NCBI GenBank assembly: GCA_963716925.1
Contig: CAVQUX010000010.1
Span: forward strand, 434,001 to 498,000
Length of the DNA: 64,000 nucleotides
Origin: DAISKN01 sp963716925
GTDB lineage: Bacteria > Acidobacteriota > Vicinamibacteria > Marinacidobacterales > SMYC01
Direction of reading: 5' to 3'
Below the pieces are notes generated by a model. The model worked only from the letters and a program-made list of their open reading frames with translations, was not told the DNA's origin and did no database searches. Each line of letters begins with the position of its first letter. Position 1 is the first letter of the stretch. Position numbers and translations under genes: made by a program. Positions 15,187 to 24,273 of this stretch are shown here, piece by piece.

Positions 15187-16960
15187 TATCGGTGGAAGCC
15201 CGGGCTCCGGGGGAATTCCCGACAGCAAAGGCCTTCTCGCGAACGATTGGAACACTGGAGGTGGCGCCGGGCTCGAAGTCGCCGAACGACTCCTCATCGG
15301 TCAGGATCTCGATGCACGAAGGAATGGTCTTCTTCCAGGGGCCGTCTTCGCCCGGGCCCTGGGACTCCGAAGTGACTTGCTCACGCGAGAAGACGCGTCC
15401 CACTTCCACGCCGAAGGACGGCGCATCGGGCGTGCCGCCGATCTTGATGGGGATGACCGAGCCGGCATCCTTGGTCTGGAACAGAGGATCGACGATTTTG
15501 AGTAGGAAGGATTTCCATCCGCCGGTGATCTCGGAGACTTTGGCGTCCATACGCAGCTCTCCCCGGAAGTCGATCTGCTGGCTCACGAGGCCGTAGGTCC
15601 CTTCGAGCCTTACTTCCGCTCCCGGCACGCCGAACGAAACATAGGACAGGGACATCACTCCCTGCTCCAGCCGGAACGAGCCCCTCATGTCCGAGAGCAC
15701 CCGCTCCGCCGTAAGCGCCGAGACGGCGCCTTCTTCGCTCTTCTCCGATCGGGCCCTCTGACTCAGATCGTCGACTCTTCCCTGGACTTTCGGCTCGGGG
15801 AATAGAGCGGAGTCGATGACGAACTCTCCGTCGAGAACGAGCCTTTCGAGCACGTCCTCGTCTCCCTGCGGGATGAGGATCAGGGATCGGAAGCGGATCT
15901 CCCCCGTCATGAAAGGCGCCGATTTCATCGCGAGTCGGAGGAAGTCCTCGATGCGGCCGTCCGCGCCTTCGGCGACGAGACAAACCGTCTTTCCCGGGGT
16001 TCCCGCTCGATGGCCGACACCGCCCGCCGTCCGGATGTCCGAGCTCGCCAGAACGGCGTTCACAGGGGAAAGAAGCGTATCTCCGTTCGTCCCGTCGACG
16101 ATGGATTCGAAGTCGGTCCGCAGATCCACCGGAGTCCCTGCGGACGTCAGCTGGAAATCCGGGGTTTTGGTGAAGCCCTTGACGGCGATTCGCTCGAGGA
16201 CGCCGTCGAAGCGGCCCTCGGAGTAGAGCTTGCCGCCGATTCCCTTGAAGACCGACAGGTCGGCGTCCGCGAAGACGTAGTCTCCCGAGACGGGGGTGGC
16301 GCCGGCATCGAAGAGAACGAGCGGTCCGAACTCGCCCTTGGTCTGGACTTCGCCAGGAGGCTTCGCGTTCTGGAGAATGGCGTCGAACCGCATCGGCTCA
16401 CCCAAACCCGCCGCCTGCAATCTGAGATGGTTCAAGTCGAATTGAAGGGGTTCCTTCTCGGGGTTGCGCGGAAGGATCCGTAGAATCGCGCCGTCCGCGA
16501 CCAGCTCTTCGATGACGAAGGCCGGGGGCGGCTCCCGCTCCGAGCCGGGAAGGGAGTCGCGCCGCTTCGGCGGAATCTCGATCGTGAGCTGGTCCAGACG
16601 GAGACTTTCGACGCGAATGGGATCGCGCAGTATCCCAAGGAGCCCGACCTCGACCTCGAACTTCGACATGGTGACGAACGGGGGAATGCCCTCCTCCGAC
16701 CGACCGGGAAGGCTCACGGAAAGGCCCTCGCCCGCGGCCACGAGGCGTGGGAAGAGGACCAGCCCCGAACGAAGTCGGAGCTCCAGCTTCTCGAGTCGAA
16801 CGTCATCGAAACGCTTCTCGAGAAGCGCGATGACTTTGTCCCGTGCCGAGGGTCCAAGGCGGGAGAGCCATAGCCTCGGCGCAAGAGCGACGACGAGGGC
16901 GAGACCGAGGAGTCCCGCCGCGAGTGCGATGAGGATGCGGTTGCGCGTGAATCGGTTCAC
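15170..16960 (-). CDS. AsmA-like membrane-anchored envelope protein
   Basis: 596 residues. One N-terminal membrane anchor (ILIALAAGLLGLALVVALAP, about 9-28) is followed by a long beta-rich periplasmic part. That part ends with features of AsmA C-terminal domains: GSFRLEQGVMSLSYVSFGVPGAEVRLEG-type strands, GTYGLVSQQIDFRGELRMDAKVS, and a final PIKIGGTPDAPSFGVEVGR. AsmA-like proteins are thought to bridge the envelope for lipid transfer. The last ~70 residues after GRVF are polar, unusual for the family, and overlap the end of the convergent small gene. They could be a tail produced by a lost stop. A sigma-54-type site lies 93 bases upstream. Confidence 0.75.
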   Translation of the reverse strand: MNRFTRNRILIALAAGLLGLALVVALAPRLWLSRLGPSARDKVIALLEKRFDDVRLEKLELRLRSGLVLFPRLVAAGEGLSVSLPGRSEEGIPPFVTMSKFEVEVGLLGILRDPIRVESLRLDQLTIEIPPKRRDSLPGSEREPPPAFVIEELVADGAILRILPRNPEKEPLQFDLNHLRLQAAGLGEPMRFDAILQNAKPPGEVQTKGEFGPLVLFDAGATPVSGDYVFADADLSVFKGIGGKLYSEGRFDGVLERIAVKGFTKTPDFQLTSAGTPVDLRTDFESIVDGTNGDTLLSPVNAVLASSDIRTAGGVGHRAGTPGKTVCLVAEGADGRIEDFLRLAMKSAPFMTGEIRFRSLILIPQGDEDVLERLVLDGEFVIDSALFPEPKVQGRVDDLSQRARSEKSEEGAVSALTAERVLSDMRGSFRLEQGVMSLSYVSFGVPGAEVRLEGTYGLVSQQIDFRGELRMDAKVSEITGGWKSFLLKIVDPLFQTKDAGSVIPIKIGGTPDAPSFGVEVGRVFSREQVTSESQGPGEDGPWKKTIPSCIEILTDEESFGDFEPGATSSVPIVREKAFAVGNSPGARASTDTTSSR

Positions 16961-17052
16961 GAAAACATTTCCTCTCTCGACAAAACTACCGACGGAAGGG
17001 TCCCCGAGCCAAATCTCTGGATCCCCGGAGCTCTGCCGACACCTGGGCTTGC

Positions 17053-17068
17053 TGCAAATCCTGCGCCA
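17053..17068 (-). promoter_or_regulatory. Sigma-54-type promoter for the AsmA-like gene
   Basis: On the minus strand the bases read TGGCGCAGGATTTGCA: TGGC, TTTGCA and ten-base GG-GC spacing are all present. It lies 94 bases upstream of the start codon at 16960. The gap 16961-17298 holds this site, the divergent one at 17235 and nothing else recognised. Confidence 0.6.
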
Positions 17069-17234
17069 GAAACGCGCCGCCCTCCCTCGATCCGGCTGCG
17101 TGATCGGTGAGCTGATTGACCTGTCTAGCTGTCGTGTCAGCGGCTCTTTGTAGATTCCTCTCTTCTCCTCACCCGGCGGCGGGGGCGATTACTCAATCGG
17201 CTTCTGGTTCATCAAATCAGAGCTCCGGTCACGG

Positions 17235-17250
17235 TGGCACACGCCGTGCA
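17235..17250 (+). promoter_or_regulatory. Sigma-54-type promoter for the PBP1A-like gene
   Basis: TGGCACACGCCGTGCA: a perfect TGGCAC -24 element and GTGCA at -12 with ten-base spacing. Transcription would begin near 17261, which leaves only about 10 bases before the ATG at 17272 and favours the GTG at 17299 as the real start. Confidence 0.5.
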
Positions 17251-17298
17251 CTGAATCGAGCCGAGTGGGCCATGGTTCTCACTCGAGACGGGAGCGTT

Positions 17299-18792
17299 GT
17301 GAACAAGAAAGAGGGCCTGCCGTTGAGAGCCGGCCAGCTCCTTGACGACCTCATCGGCGCGGGCGCGGCGCGGGTGCGCGAGGCTCGCGCGTTCCTGGCC
17401 GGAGTCCTGCGGTGGGCATGGTCGAACCGTGCGGTGCGCGTCGCGGCTCCATCTCTGGCGCTGGTATTTCTGGCCCCCGCCGCCCTGCTCCTGCACCACG
17501 TCTACCTCGACCGAAACGGCCTGCCCGACCTCGAGCCCTTCATTCGTTTCGAGCCCCCGACGGTCGGCAGGATCTACGACGCCCAGGGGAACGTACTGAT
17601 CGCACTCGCCCGAGAGCACCGCCAGGTGGTCTCCTACGACGAGGTGCCCCCGATCCTGCGGCAGGCCATCCTCGCGGCCGAGGACAAGAACTTCTTTTCC
17701 CACTCCGGTGTGGATTACCGGGTCGTGCCGCGGGTGGTCCTGAAGGTCGTGAAGAGCGCGATCGCCGCATGGGGCAAAGAGGGCGTCCCATCAGGGATGC
17801 ACTTCCCCCAGGGTGGCTCGACGATCACGCAGCAGCTCGTCCGCGGCTACTTCCTGCAGGACCAGACGAGCCGCGAGAACCGCGAGGTCCTTCTTCACGA
17901 CGTGCCGACCGTGCGGCTGCTCTCGGCGGCCCTGGGCATTCCGGCGGCGAACAAGCTCCTTCGCAAGCTCGAGGAGGTTCGCCTGGCACTCTGGCTCGAG
18001 GAGGAGATGAGCCGGCACTACGGATCCCGGGAACTGGCCAAGCGCGAGATCTTCGCCCGCTACGCCAGCTTCATTTACCTGGGCAACGGCCGCTACGGCT
18101 TCGCGGCCGGCTCGGAGTACTACTTCGACAAGCGCCTTTCGAGCTTCACGATCGAGGACGCGGGAAAGGCGGCGCTGCTCGCGGGCATCAGCAAGTCGCC
18201 TCGGGCCTACGCTCCGGTGACTGGCGACCCGAGGCCGCTTCGTCGCCGAAACGAGATCCTCGCCCTGATGGCGCAGAACGGGTACATAACCGAGCGTCTC
18301 GCCGAGCACTGCCAGTCCGAGCCCGTCCACGTGGCAGTCCCGAGCCTGGTGAAGATCGACGCCCCCGCTGCGATCCACCACGTCTTCGACGAGCTGAGCC
18401 AGTACGGGGGGGGCAGCTTCGGGATCGAGGATCTGTTCCACGGGCGGATCTCGGTCCATTCCACGGTGGACGCTCGTGTGCAGGGTATCGTGAACGAGGC
18501 TTTGGAGAACGGTCTGGCCCTCTACGAGAAGCGGCATCCTGGCTCGACGGGGTTGACTCAGGGCTCGGTGGTGGTGCTGCGCAACCGGGATGCGGCCATC
18601 CTTGCCGAGGCGGGCGGGCGCAACCTCTACAACGACCGTTCCTCCCGTTACTCCGACTACAACCGTGTCACGAGCTCTCTGCGGCAGCCGGGCTCGGCGA
18701 TGAAGCCGCTGGTGTACCTCGCCGCGTTCCGAGGGGGCTGGACCTCGATTCCCTCGTGCCGGACGAGCCCATCCAGGTTCAGCAAGGCGTGA
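17299..18792 (+). CDS. Class A penicillin-binding protein (PBP1A-like), N-terminal part before a frameshift
   Basis: The GTG at 17299 has GGGAG just upstream and fits the promoter; an ATG at 17272 is the alternative. One membrane anchor (ALVFLAPAALLLHHVYL) precedes a GT51 transglycosylase domain with ILAAEDKNFF (catalytic Glu at 128) and GGSTITQQLVRGYFL at 172-186. The transpeptidase domain begins, and its SxxK box is present (GSAMKP, Ser 466). The frame then breaks in a run of five G at 18733-18737 and ends after 20 foreign residues. The lost part is intact in the next frame. It polymerises and crosslinks peptidoglycan. Confidence 0.8.
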   Translation: MNKKEGLPLRAGQLLDDLIGAGAARVREARAFLAGVLRWAWSNRAVRVAAPSLALVFLAPAALLLHHVYLDRNGLPDLEPFIRFEPPTVGRIYDAQGNVLIALAREHRQVVSYDEVPPILRQAILAAEDKNFFSHSGVDYRVVPRVVLKVVKSAIAAWGKEGVPSGMHFPQGGSTITQQLVRGYFLQDQTSRENREVLLHDVPTVRLLSAALGIPAANKLLRKLEEVRLALWLEEEMSRHYGSRELAKREIFARYASFIYLGNGRYGFAAGSEYYFDKRLSSFTIEDAGKAALLAGISKSPRAYAPVTGDPRPLRRRNEILALMAQNGYITERLAEHCQSEPVHVAVPSLVKIDAPAAIHHVFDELSQYGGGSFGIEDLFHGRISVHSTVDARVQGIVNEALENGLALYEKRHPGSTGLTQGSVVVLRNRDAAILAEAGGRNLYNDRSSRYSDYNRVTSSLRQPGSAMKPLVYLAAFRGGWTSIPSCRTSPSRFSKA

Positions 18793-19586
18793 ATCGAGAC
18801 GTGAAATGGTTCGCCAACTACGACGACCAATTCAAGGGCCCAATCCCGGCCCGCCAAGCCCTGGCAGAGTCGCGCAACGTGGTGGCCGTGTGGATTGCGC
18901 TCGAGATCGGTCTGGACGAGGTGCTCGAGACCTCACGGGAGCTCGGCATTCGCACACCGCTGCAGCGCAACGTCGCCACCGCACTGGGAGCCTCGGAAGT
19001 GCGGCTGCTGGAGCTGGCGAACGTCTACCGGGCCATGGCCTCCGGGGTCCTGGCAGAACCCCACGTCATCGGTCGGGTCCTGGACGCCTCCGGCGGCCTG
19101 CTCTACGAGGCCCCGCGACCAGCGCTTCAGAACCGCTCCGCTGAACTGAGCCTTATCCAGGAGGGGCTGCGCGGCGTGGTTCGTCTCCCGAATGGCACCG
19201 CCCACAGTCTCGATGACCGTAATTTCCCGATTCCGGTGATGGGCAAGACCGGAACGACGAGCGGCTTCCGCGACGCCTTGTTCGTGGGATCCACCTACGG
19301 GCCGAAGGGGATCACGGTTGCGGTTCGCATCGGATTCGACGACAACCGCCCGCTGGGTGAGAGAGAGACCGGCGGGCGCACGGCACTGCCCATCTTCCGC
19401 GCGATCATGCTTCGCATCTATCAGGATCAACTGGCAGGGCCGGTGCCGCGGTTCCCCCGCAAGATCGAGGAAGGAATCGACGAGTACCTGAGGACGCAGT
19501 CCGTGCTGAAGGCGAGCAATGACCAGCCGACCTCCGCCCCTGCCCGCGAGTTTGCGGTCCTTTGGCGCGCGGAGCCCCAGCGGTGA
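18735..19586 (+). CDS. Class A penicillin-binding protein (PBP1A-like), C-terminal transpeptidase part
   Basis: Continuation of the previous entry one base out of frame: LDLDSLVPDEPIQVQQG follows directly on the truncated VYLAAFRGG. It contains ALAESRNVVAVWIALEIG (S-R-N, second active-site motif) and PVMGKTGTTSGFRDALFVG (KTG motif). Adding one G to the G5 run at 18733-18737 restores a single protein of about 760 residues. A GTG at 18789 could start a separate peptide but has no suitable ribosome binding site. Without correction the SxxK and KTG motifs lie on different polypeptides. Confidence 0.78.
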   Translation, partial: GLDLDSLVPDEPIQVQQGVNRDVKWFANYDDQFKGPIPARQALAESRNVVAVWIALEIGLDEVLETSRELGIRTPLQRNVATALGASEVRLLELANVYRAMASGVLAEPHVIGRVLDASGGLLYEAPRPALQNRSAELSLIQEGLRGVVRLPNGTAHSLDDRNFPIPVMGKTGTTSGFRDALFVGSTYGPKGITVAVRIGFDDNRPLGERETGGRTALPIFRAIMLRIYQDQLAGPVPRFPRKIEEGIDEYLRTQSVLKASNDQPTSAPAREFAVLWRAEPQR

Positions 19587-19755
19587 GGTTTCTCTCCCCG
19601 ATGCGCTTCCGGTGAGCGACCTCAGCGATCGGTAACGTGAAACTCGAGCCGTCCCCGAAACCCCGTTTCTACAACTCGCCAGCCCTTAGCCCCCCTGACC
19701 AACCGCAACTGACTCCGGATCCCTTCCGGGCGCATCCTTTCGTCACGCGGCTGCT

Positions 19756-19771
19756 TGGCACGTTACGTGCT
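19756..19771 (+). promoter_or_regulatory. Sigma-54-type promoter for the small exported protein gene
   Basis: TGGCACGTTACGTGCT: perfect TGGCAC and GTGCT at -12, with ten-base spacing. It is 188 bases upstream of the start at 19957. The gap 19587-19956 shows no convincing gene; a Pro/Arg-rich open frame there looks like compositional noise. Confidence 0.45.
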
Positions 19772-19956
19772 CCTACACTGGTGCGGCTGCCGAGAATCAA
19801 GAATCCATCGCGTCGAGGCGACCGGCGCGCACCAGGCTTGGCCGAGCCCCCGAATCGTCGCCCGAACCGATCCGCTGGATCGGCGATGTGCCGAGCTCAT
19901 AGCGGAGCTACGAGTCCGTTTGGTGGACGAGCGAGCGCGTGTCGAGGACGGGAAAA

Positions 19957-20349
19957 GTGACGAGAATGACTGTGCTTCTGATGATGTTCGGGATCCTGAT
20001 GTCGTGCGCGTTGGCCAATGCGCAGAGCGACAAAATGGAGAACGAGGCGCTCTTGTTCAGATCTCTTGGCTACGGTGTCTGGGCCACTCAAGTCGCGGAC
20101 ATCGTCTCGACGGAGCTGCTTCTTCGTAAAGGCTGGGAGGAGACGAACCCGCTCTGGAAGAACGACCACCAGCGCCGGTTCATCGCCTACCCGTTGAAGA
20201 TGGGATTCGCCTGGGCGGTGAACAAGGGAACGGAACGTCTCTACCGAAATCAGCCGTTCCTGGCAACTCTGGTTCGTGCGGGAGTCGTCGCCGGTTATTC
20301 GATGGTTGTCTCGAACAATCTGCAGCTTTCGATGACGGTGAGGTTCTGA
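19957..20349 (+). CDS. Small exported protein of unknown function
   Basis: 130 residues. Signal peptide MTRMTVLLMMFGILMSCALANAQ; the GTG at 19957 is preferred over the ATG at 19966 because it supplies the positively charged start and has AGGA eight bases upstream. The mature part has a hydrophobic helix (GYGVWATQVADIVSTELLL) and WEETNPLWKNDHQRR, ending QLSMTVRF, an outer-membrane-like final strand with terminal Phe. I do not recognise the family. Convergent with the histidine kinase gene downstream. Confidence 0.62.
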   Translation: MTRMTVLLMMFGILMSCALANAQSDKMENEALLFRSLGYGVWATQVADIVSTELLLRKGWEETNPLWKNDHQRRFIAYPLKMGFAWAVNKGTERLYRNQPFLATLVRAGVVAGYSMVVSNNLQLSMTVRF

Positions 20350-20376
20350 CAGCCGCAGGAAGCCCGCGAACCAGCC

Positions 20377-21921
20377 TCACTTCGACCCGTCGCTCTTTCG
20401 GGCCATCACCGCGACGATGGCGAGAAGGCGGGCGGCATCCACGGGTTTTGGAACGTGGTACTGGAAACCCGCGAGGAGTGCTTTTCGGCGCTCTTCGATC
20501 CCGGCATAGGCCGAGATCGCGGCCGCCGGAATTCGGCCGCCGCGATCGAGCGGCAGGAGACGCACCCGGCGGATTAGAGACAGGCCGTCCTCACCGGGCA
20601 TGGCGATGTCGCTCAGCAGGATATCGGGCTCGAGGCGTTCGATCAGCTCGAACGCCTCGCGCGCGGAGGACGCGGTCGTCACCGACATCCCGTTCTGCTG
20701 CAGGATCCGTCTCATCGCTTCCCGGGAATCGTCCTCGTCGTCGACCAGCAAAACCTTGAGTCCGGACGGGAAGCGCGCCTCGCCGGCGGGCTCCCGACTG
20801 CTCGAGGGACTCGCATCGCCCAGTTTCTGCGTCGCCAGAGGAAGCAGCACGGTCAACGTGCATCCCATTCCCGCGCCGGGGCTTTCCGCCGTCACGGCAC
20901 CGCCGTGATGGCCGACGACATGGCGCACGACGTAGAGACCGAGACCCAGGCCATGGTGGGCCCGGGCGCTCGTGCTGTCCTGCTGGCGGAACCTCTCGAA
21001 CGCATAGGGCAGGAACTCGCGGCTCATCCCCTCGCCGGTGTCGGCGACGCGGAGCCGGGCGTTGTGGTCGACCCTGTCCAGAGAGACGTCGACCTTGCCT
21101 CCGACCGGCGTGAACTTGATGGCGTTCGAAAGCAGGTTGGACACCGCCTGCTGCAGCCGTCCCGGATCCCCCATCACCCAGATCGGCTCTCCCGGAGACC
21201 AGGTAAGCTCGAGACCCTTCAACTCCGCATCTCCGGAGGCGGCGTCCACCGCAACCTGGATGATGCCCCGGAGGTCCACGAGCTGCGGGATGAGCATGAG
21301 CCCGCCCGCGGCGATACGCGACGCGTGGAGCAAGTCTTCGATGATGCGCTCCAGCGTGCGCGCGCTCCGCTCGATGATCCCGAGGGCGCGCTCGCTTTCG
21401 GCGGGGTCGAGCTCGCCCCTCTGGAGGAGACCCAGCCACACGAGGATCGCTCCCAATGGCGACCGCAGCTCGTGGGAGAGAAGAGCGAGGAACTCGTCCT
21501 TGTGTCGGCTCGTCTCCTCCACCCCGTGCCGCGCGGCCTGCTCCTTCTCCAGGAAGACGGTGATGTCGCGGGTGGCGATGCGGCTGTGGACGTAGACGCC
21601 ATCCCGATAGAGCGCGCTCGCATCGATCAGAACCTGCCGGACGGACCCGTCCTTCCTTCGAAGGCGGGCTTGATAGGACTCGACCCTCTCGTTGCGGGAG
21701 AGCCGGCCGAGAAGGTCCGTGGCGGCTCCGGGCTCCACCAGGAACTCATCGAGGTGATGACCGATGTACTCGTTCGCGGCGTATCCGACCAGGTCCAACT
21801 CCGCCCGGTTCGCCCAGAGGATTCGGCCCTCCGGGCTCACGACCCGCAGACCGACGGTGGCGTCATCCAGAAACTCCCGGAGCTCGTCATCGCTTTCGGG
21901 CAGCTGGGGCTTGCTCGCCAT
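20377..21921 (-). CDS. Hybrid sensor histidine kinase: PAS - HisKA - HATPase - receiver
   Basis: 514 residues, no membrane segment. The PAS domain spans about 15-130 (ATVGLRVVSPEGRILWANRA). The kinase core has H-box LLSHELRSPLGAIL, N-box LLSNAIKFTP, and G-boxes RVADTGEGMS and HGLGLGLYVV. A C-terminal receiver domain carries VLLVDDEDD, phosphoacceptor Asp in ILLSDIAMPGEDG, and lysine in YHVPKPVD. Its ATG overlaps the stop of the upstream kinase gene by one base (TGATG), so the two are co-translated. The input signal is unknown; presumably it phosphorylates its own receiver and a partner. Confidence 0.9.
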   Translation of the reverse strand: MASKPQLPESDDELREFLDDATVGLRVVSPEGRILWANRAELDLVGYAANEYIGHHLDEFLVEPGAATDLLGRLSRNERVESYQARLRRKDGSVRQVLIDASALYRDGVYVHSRIATRDITVFLEKEQAARHGVEETSRHKDEFLALLSHELRSPLGAILVWLGLLQRGELDPAESERALGIIERSARTLERIIEDLLHASRIAAGGLMLIPQLVDLRGIIQVAVDAASGDAELKGLELTWSPGEPIWVMGDPGRLQQAVSNLLSNAIKFTPVGGKVDVSLDRVDHNARLRVADTGEGMSREFLPYAFERFRQQDSTSARAHHGLGLGLYVVRHVVGHHGGAVTAESPGAGMGCTLTVLLPLATQKLGDASPSSSREPAGEARFPSGLKVLLVDDEDDSREAMRRILQQNGMSVTTASSAREAFELIERLEPDILLSDIAMPGEDGLSLIRRVRLLPLDRGGRIPAAAISAYAGIEERRKALLAGFQYHVPKPVDAARLLAIVAVMARKSDGSK

Positions 21922-24095
21922 CAGCTTCGACGCCCCGCCAGGCTGGCGACGACCGTGACCAGCTCCGAGGGCTGCACGGGCTTGGCCAGATGCAATTGAA
22001 ACCCCGCGCGCAGCGCGCGGAGGCGATCTTCCGTCCGGGCATAGGCCGTCAGCGCCACCGCGGGCACGGCGCCGCCTTGCTGCGACGGGCGCAAGCGCAA
22101 CTCCCGGATCAACTGGTAGCCATCCGTACCCGGCATCTCGATGTCGCTCAGAAGCACGTCGATCCTCTCTCGTCCGAGGACCTCGAGGGCCTCGCGGCCG
22201 GACGAGACGGCCTTGACGGACGCGCCCTGCCCCTCGAGCACCTTCGCCACGAGAATCCGGGCGTCCTCGTCATCCTCCACGACCAGGACGTGGATCCCCA
22301 CAAGCTCGGGCGCATGCTCCAGTCCAACGAAGCCGTCGGCGTGCGAATAGACGCGCTCGACCGACGCTTCCGCTGTAACCGGAGAGCGTGGAAATCGCAC
22401 CGTGAACGTGGAGCCCCGTCCTACGCGGCTTTCCGCATCGATCGTGCCGCCGTGCAGCTCCGCGAGCTGCCGGGCGATGGCGAGCCCCAGGCCCAGACCA
22501 CGGGCGGAGCGTGTGCTCGAGGAGTCTTTCTGCGTAAAGCGGTTGAAAATGAGGGGAAGAAACTCGGCGTCGATGCCGAGACCGTTGTCGGCGACCGCGA
22601 TCTCGACTTGAGAGTCGACGGATTGGACATTCACCCGGACCTTTCCGTTCTTCGATGTGAACTTGATTGCGTTCGACAGCAGGTTCCAGAAGATCTGTTG
22701 AATTCGTTCGGGATCGCCCATGACGTAGCTCCCGGCGGGGTCCTCGAGGAGCCGGATATGAATGCTCTTGGCATCGGCCGCCGGCGTTACCGTCCCCATC
22801 GCCGCCTTCACGATCGCCCCGATCTCGACGGGCCGCAGATCGAGACGAAGCTTTCCGGTGACGATCCGGGATACATCGAGGAGCTCTTCGATAATCTGAC
22901 TCTGCGCGGTGGCGTTCCGGATAATGGTGTCGACGGCCTGGCGGTTGTCGTCGGGCGTGAGTTGACCGAGCTTCAGCAGGTGGGCCCATCCGACGATGGC
23001 GTTCAGAGGGGTTCGCAGCTCGTGCGACAGAGTAGCCAGGAACTCGTCCTTCACCAGGCTCGCGGCCTCGGCCGCCCTTCGCGCCTCCTGAGCTTCCCGG
23101 TAGAGGTGCGCGCTATCGAGGCCAATAGCGGCGTGAGCGGCGAGGCCTGCGACCAGCCGCTCGTCGCGCTCGTGGAAGACCGACGGGTCGGGATGCCCGA
23201 AGAACAACCCCCCAATCAGGTCGCCGGAGTGAGCGCGCACCGGAGCGGAAAGATAGCTCCGAGCGGGAGACTGTCCCGGCGGCATGCGCTTGAACGGCAG
23301 GTTCTCGCAGTAGAGCGGGTCTTGAGTGAGGTCGTCGGTTCGGCGGACGTCCCCCCGGAAAGGCGATCCGAAGGCGTCGGCATCCTGAGGCAAAGGGAAA
23401 TCGACGAAAGCGTCCGGTGGAGCACCCGAGACGTAGTGGGTCCAGCCGGCGGACGCGTCTTTGTACAGGAACGCTCCGAAGGCTGCGCCGGTGATCGCGA
23501 CCCCGGCATCGGTCACGGCTTTCACCAGCTTCTCGATGTCGAGTTGGCCTCCGAGCGTCAGCCCGAGCCGGGAAAGGGTCGCTATCTCCGCATGGAACTC
23601 GTTCGCGGTCTTTTCGGCGGTCTGGAGCTCCGCCCTGTCGGCCACGGCTCGCTCGGCGCGCGCGCGGGCCGAACGGAGCGCGCTGGCAGCGAAGCTGATG
23701 AACATGCCTTCGATGAGGAAGAGCCCGAGCGCGAGAACGTCACCGGGATAGCCGATTTTGAACGAGGCCACGGGGGAAAGGAAGAGCGTGTCGCCGACGA
23801 TAGCCGCCAGTAGAGTCGTCGCCAATCCGGCCCTCCACCCACCGAACCAGGACGCCGTGAGCACAGCCGCGGAAAACAGCAGGAACGGGCTCCTCGTCCC
23901 GAACGACGGATCCAGGGCGAGTCTCAGGGCGACGGCAACGACGATCGCGGCAAAGCCGATGCCGTAGCCGCGAGCCTCGCCCGTGAGCCACCGCTTCGCG
24001 TGCGCGCGAGTGTACGTCACCGCCCTCTGGAGGGCCAGCGGTCCGACGAATCGTCCTCTCTCTGTAGCCACTACTCCCCTGCCTGCAAAGCACAT
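21921..24095 (-). CDS. Membrane hybrid histidine kinase: DUF4118 - GAF - HisKA - HATPase - receiver
   Basis: 724 residues from the ATG at 24095; a TTG at 24158 would add 21 residues, and neither start has a strong ribosome site. Four membrane segments typical of the KdpD-like DUF4118 module (GIGFAAIVVAVALRLAL; FLLFSAAVLTASWFGGW; ...) precede a GAF domain (GLTLGGQLDIEKLVKAV...). The kinase core has LSHELRTPLNAIVGW and LLSNAIKFTS, and the receiver has VLVVEDDED and VLLSDIEMPGTDG. It sits divergently from the sigma-54-type promoter at 24274 and is fused translationally with the second kinase downstream. Confidence 0.88.
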   Translation of the reverse strand: MCFAGRGVVATERGRFVGPLALQRAVTYTRAHAKRWLTGEARGYGIGFAAIVVAVALRLALDPSFGTRSPFLLFSAAVLTASWFGGWRAGLATTLLAAIVGDTLFLSPVASFKIGYPGDVLALGLFLIEGMFISFAASALRSARARAERAVADRAELQTAEKTANEFHAEIATLSRLGLTLGGQLDIEKLVKAVTDAGVAITGAAFGAFLYKDASAGWTHYVSGAPPDAFVDFPLPQDADAFGSPFRGDVRRTDDLTQDPLYCENLPFKRMPPGQSPARSYLSAPVRAHSGDLIGGLFFGHPDPSVFHERDERLVAGLAAHAAIGLDSAHLYREAQEARRAAEAASLVKDEFLATLSHELRTPLNAIVGWAHLLKLGQLTPDDNRQAVDTIIRNATAQSQIIEELLDVSRIVTGKLRLDLRPVEIGAIVKAAMGTVTPAADAKSIHIRLLEDPAGSYVMGDPERIQQIFWNLLSNAIKFTSKNGKVRVNVQSVDSQVEIAVADNGLGIDAEFLPLIFNRFTQKDSSSTRSARGLGLGLAIARQLAELHGGTIDAESRVGRGSTFTVRFPRSPVTAEASVERVYSHADGFVGLEHAPELVGIHVLVVEDDEDARILVAKVLEGQGASVKAVSSGREALEVLGRERIDVLLSDIEMPGTDGYQLIRELRLRPSQQGGAVPAVALTAYARTEDRLRALRAGFQLHLAKPVQPSELVTVVASLAGRRS

Positions 24096-24273
24096 GCCCT
24101 CGAATGGCCGACTGGATTCGGGCTCGTTGCCGCCAACAGAAAGAATGGGAGACGGCAATTTGTAGAAAAGGGCTCCAGCCGACCGCCTTGCGCCTGCCCA
24201 CCGCCGATGCCTTCGGCGACCCCTGCCCCCTGCTCTTCATGGACTTGAGAGCAACGTGGGAACCGAAGCCAGT

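Noticed and set aside
15170..15390. AsmA C-terminal tail as evidence of a fifth frameshift
   Set aside because: The tail is odd for the family, but the alternative frames give no better homologous ending, so it is only noted in the gene entry.
19637..19960. Open Pro/Arg-rich frame upstream of the small exported-protein gene
   Set aside because: Composition is that of translated GC-rich spacer, there is no ribosome site, and a sigma-54-type promoter lies inside it.
24250..24265. Minus-strand CGGTTCCCACGTTGCT as a sigma-54 site for the kinase operon
   Set aside because: The -24 half fits poorly (only GG and the final C of TGGCAC), so it may be chance in GC-rich DNA.
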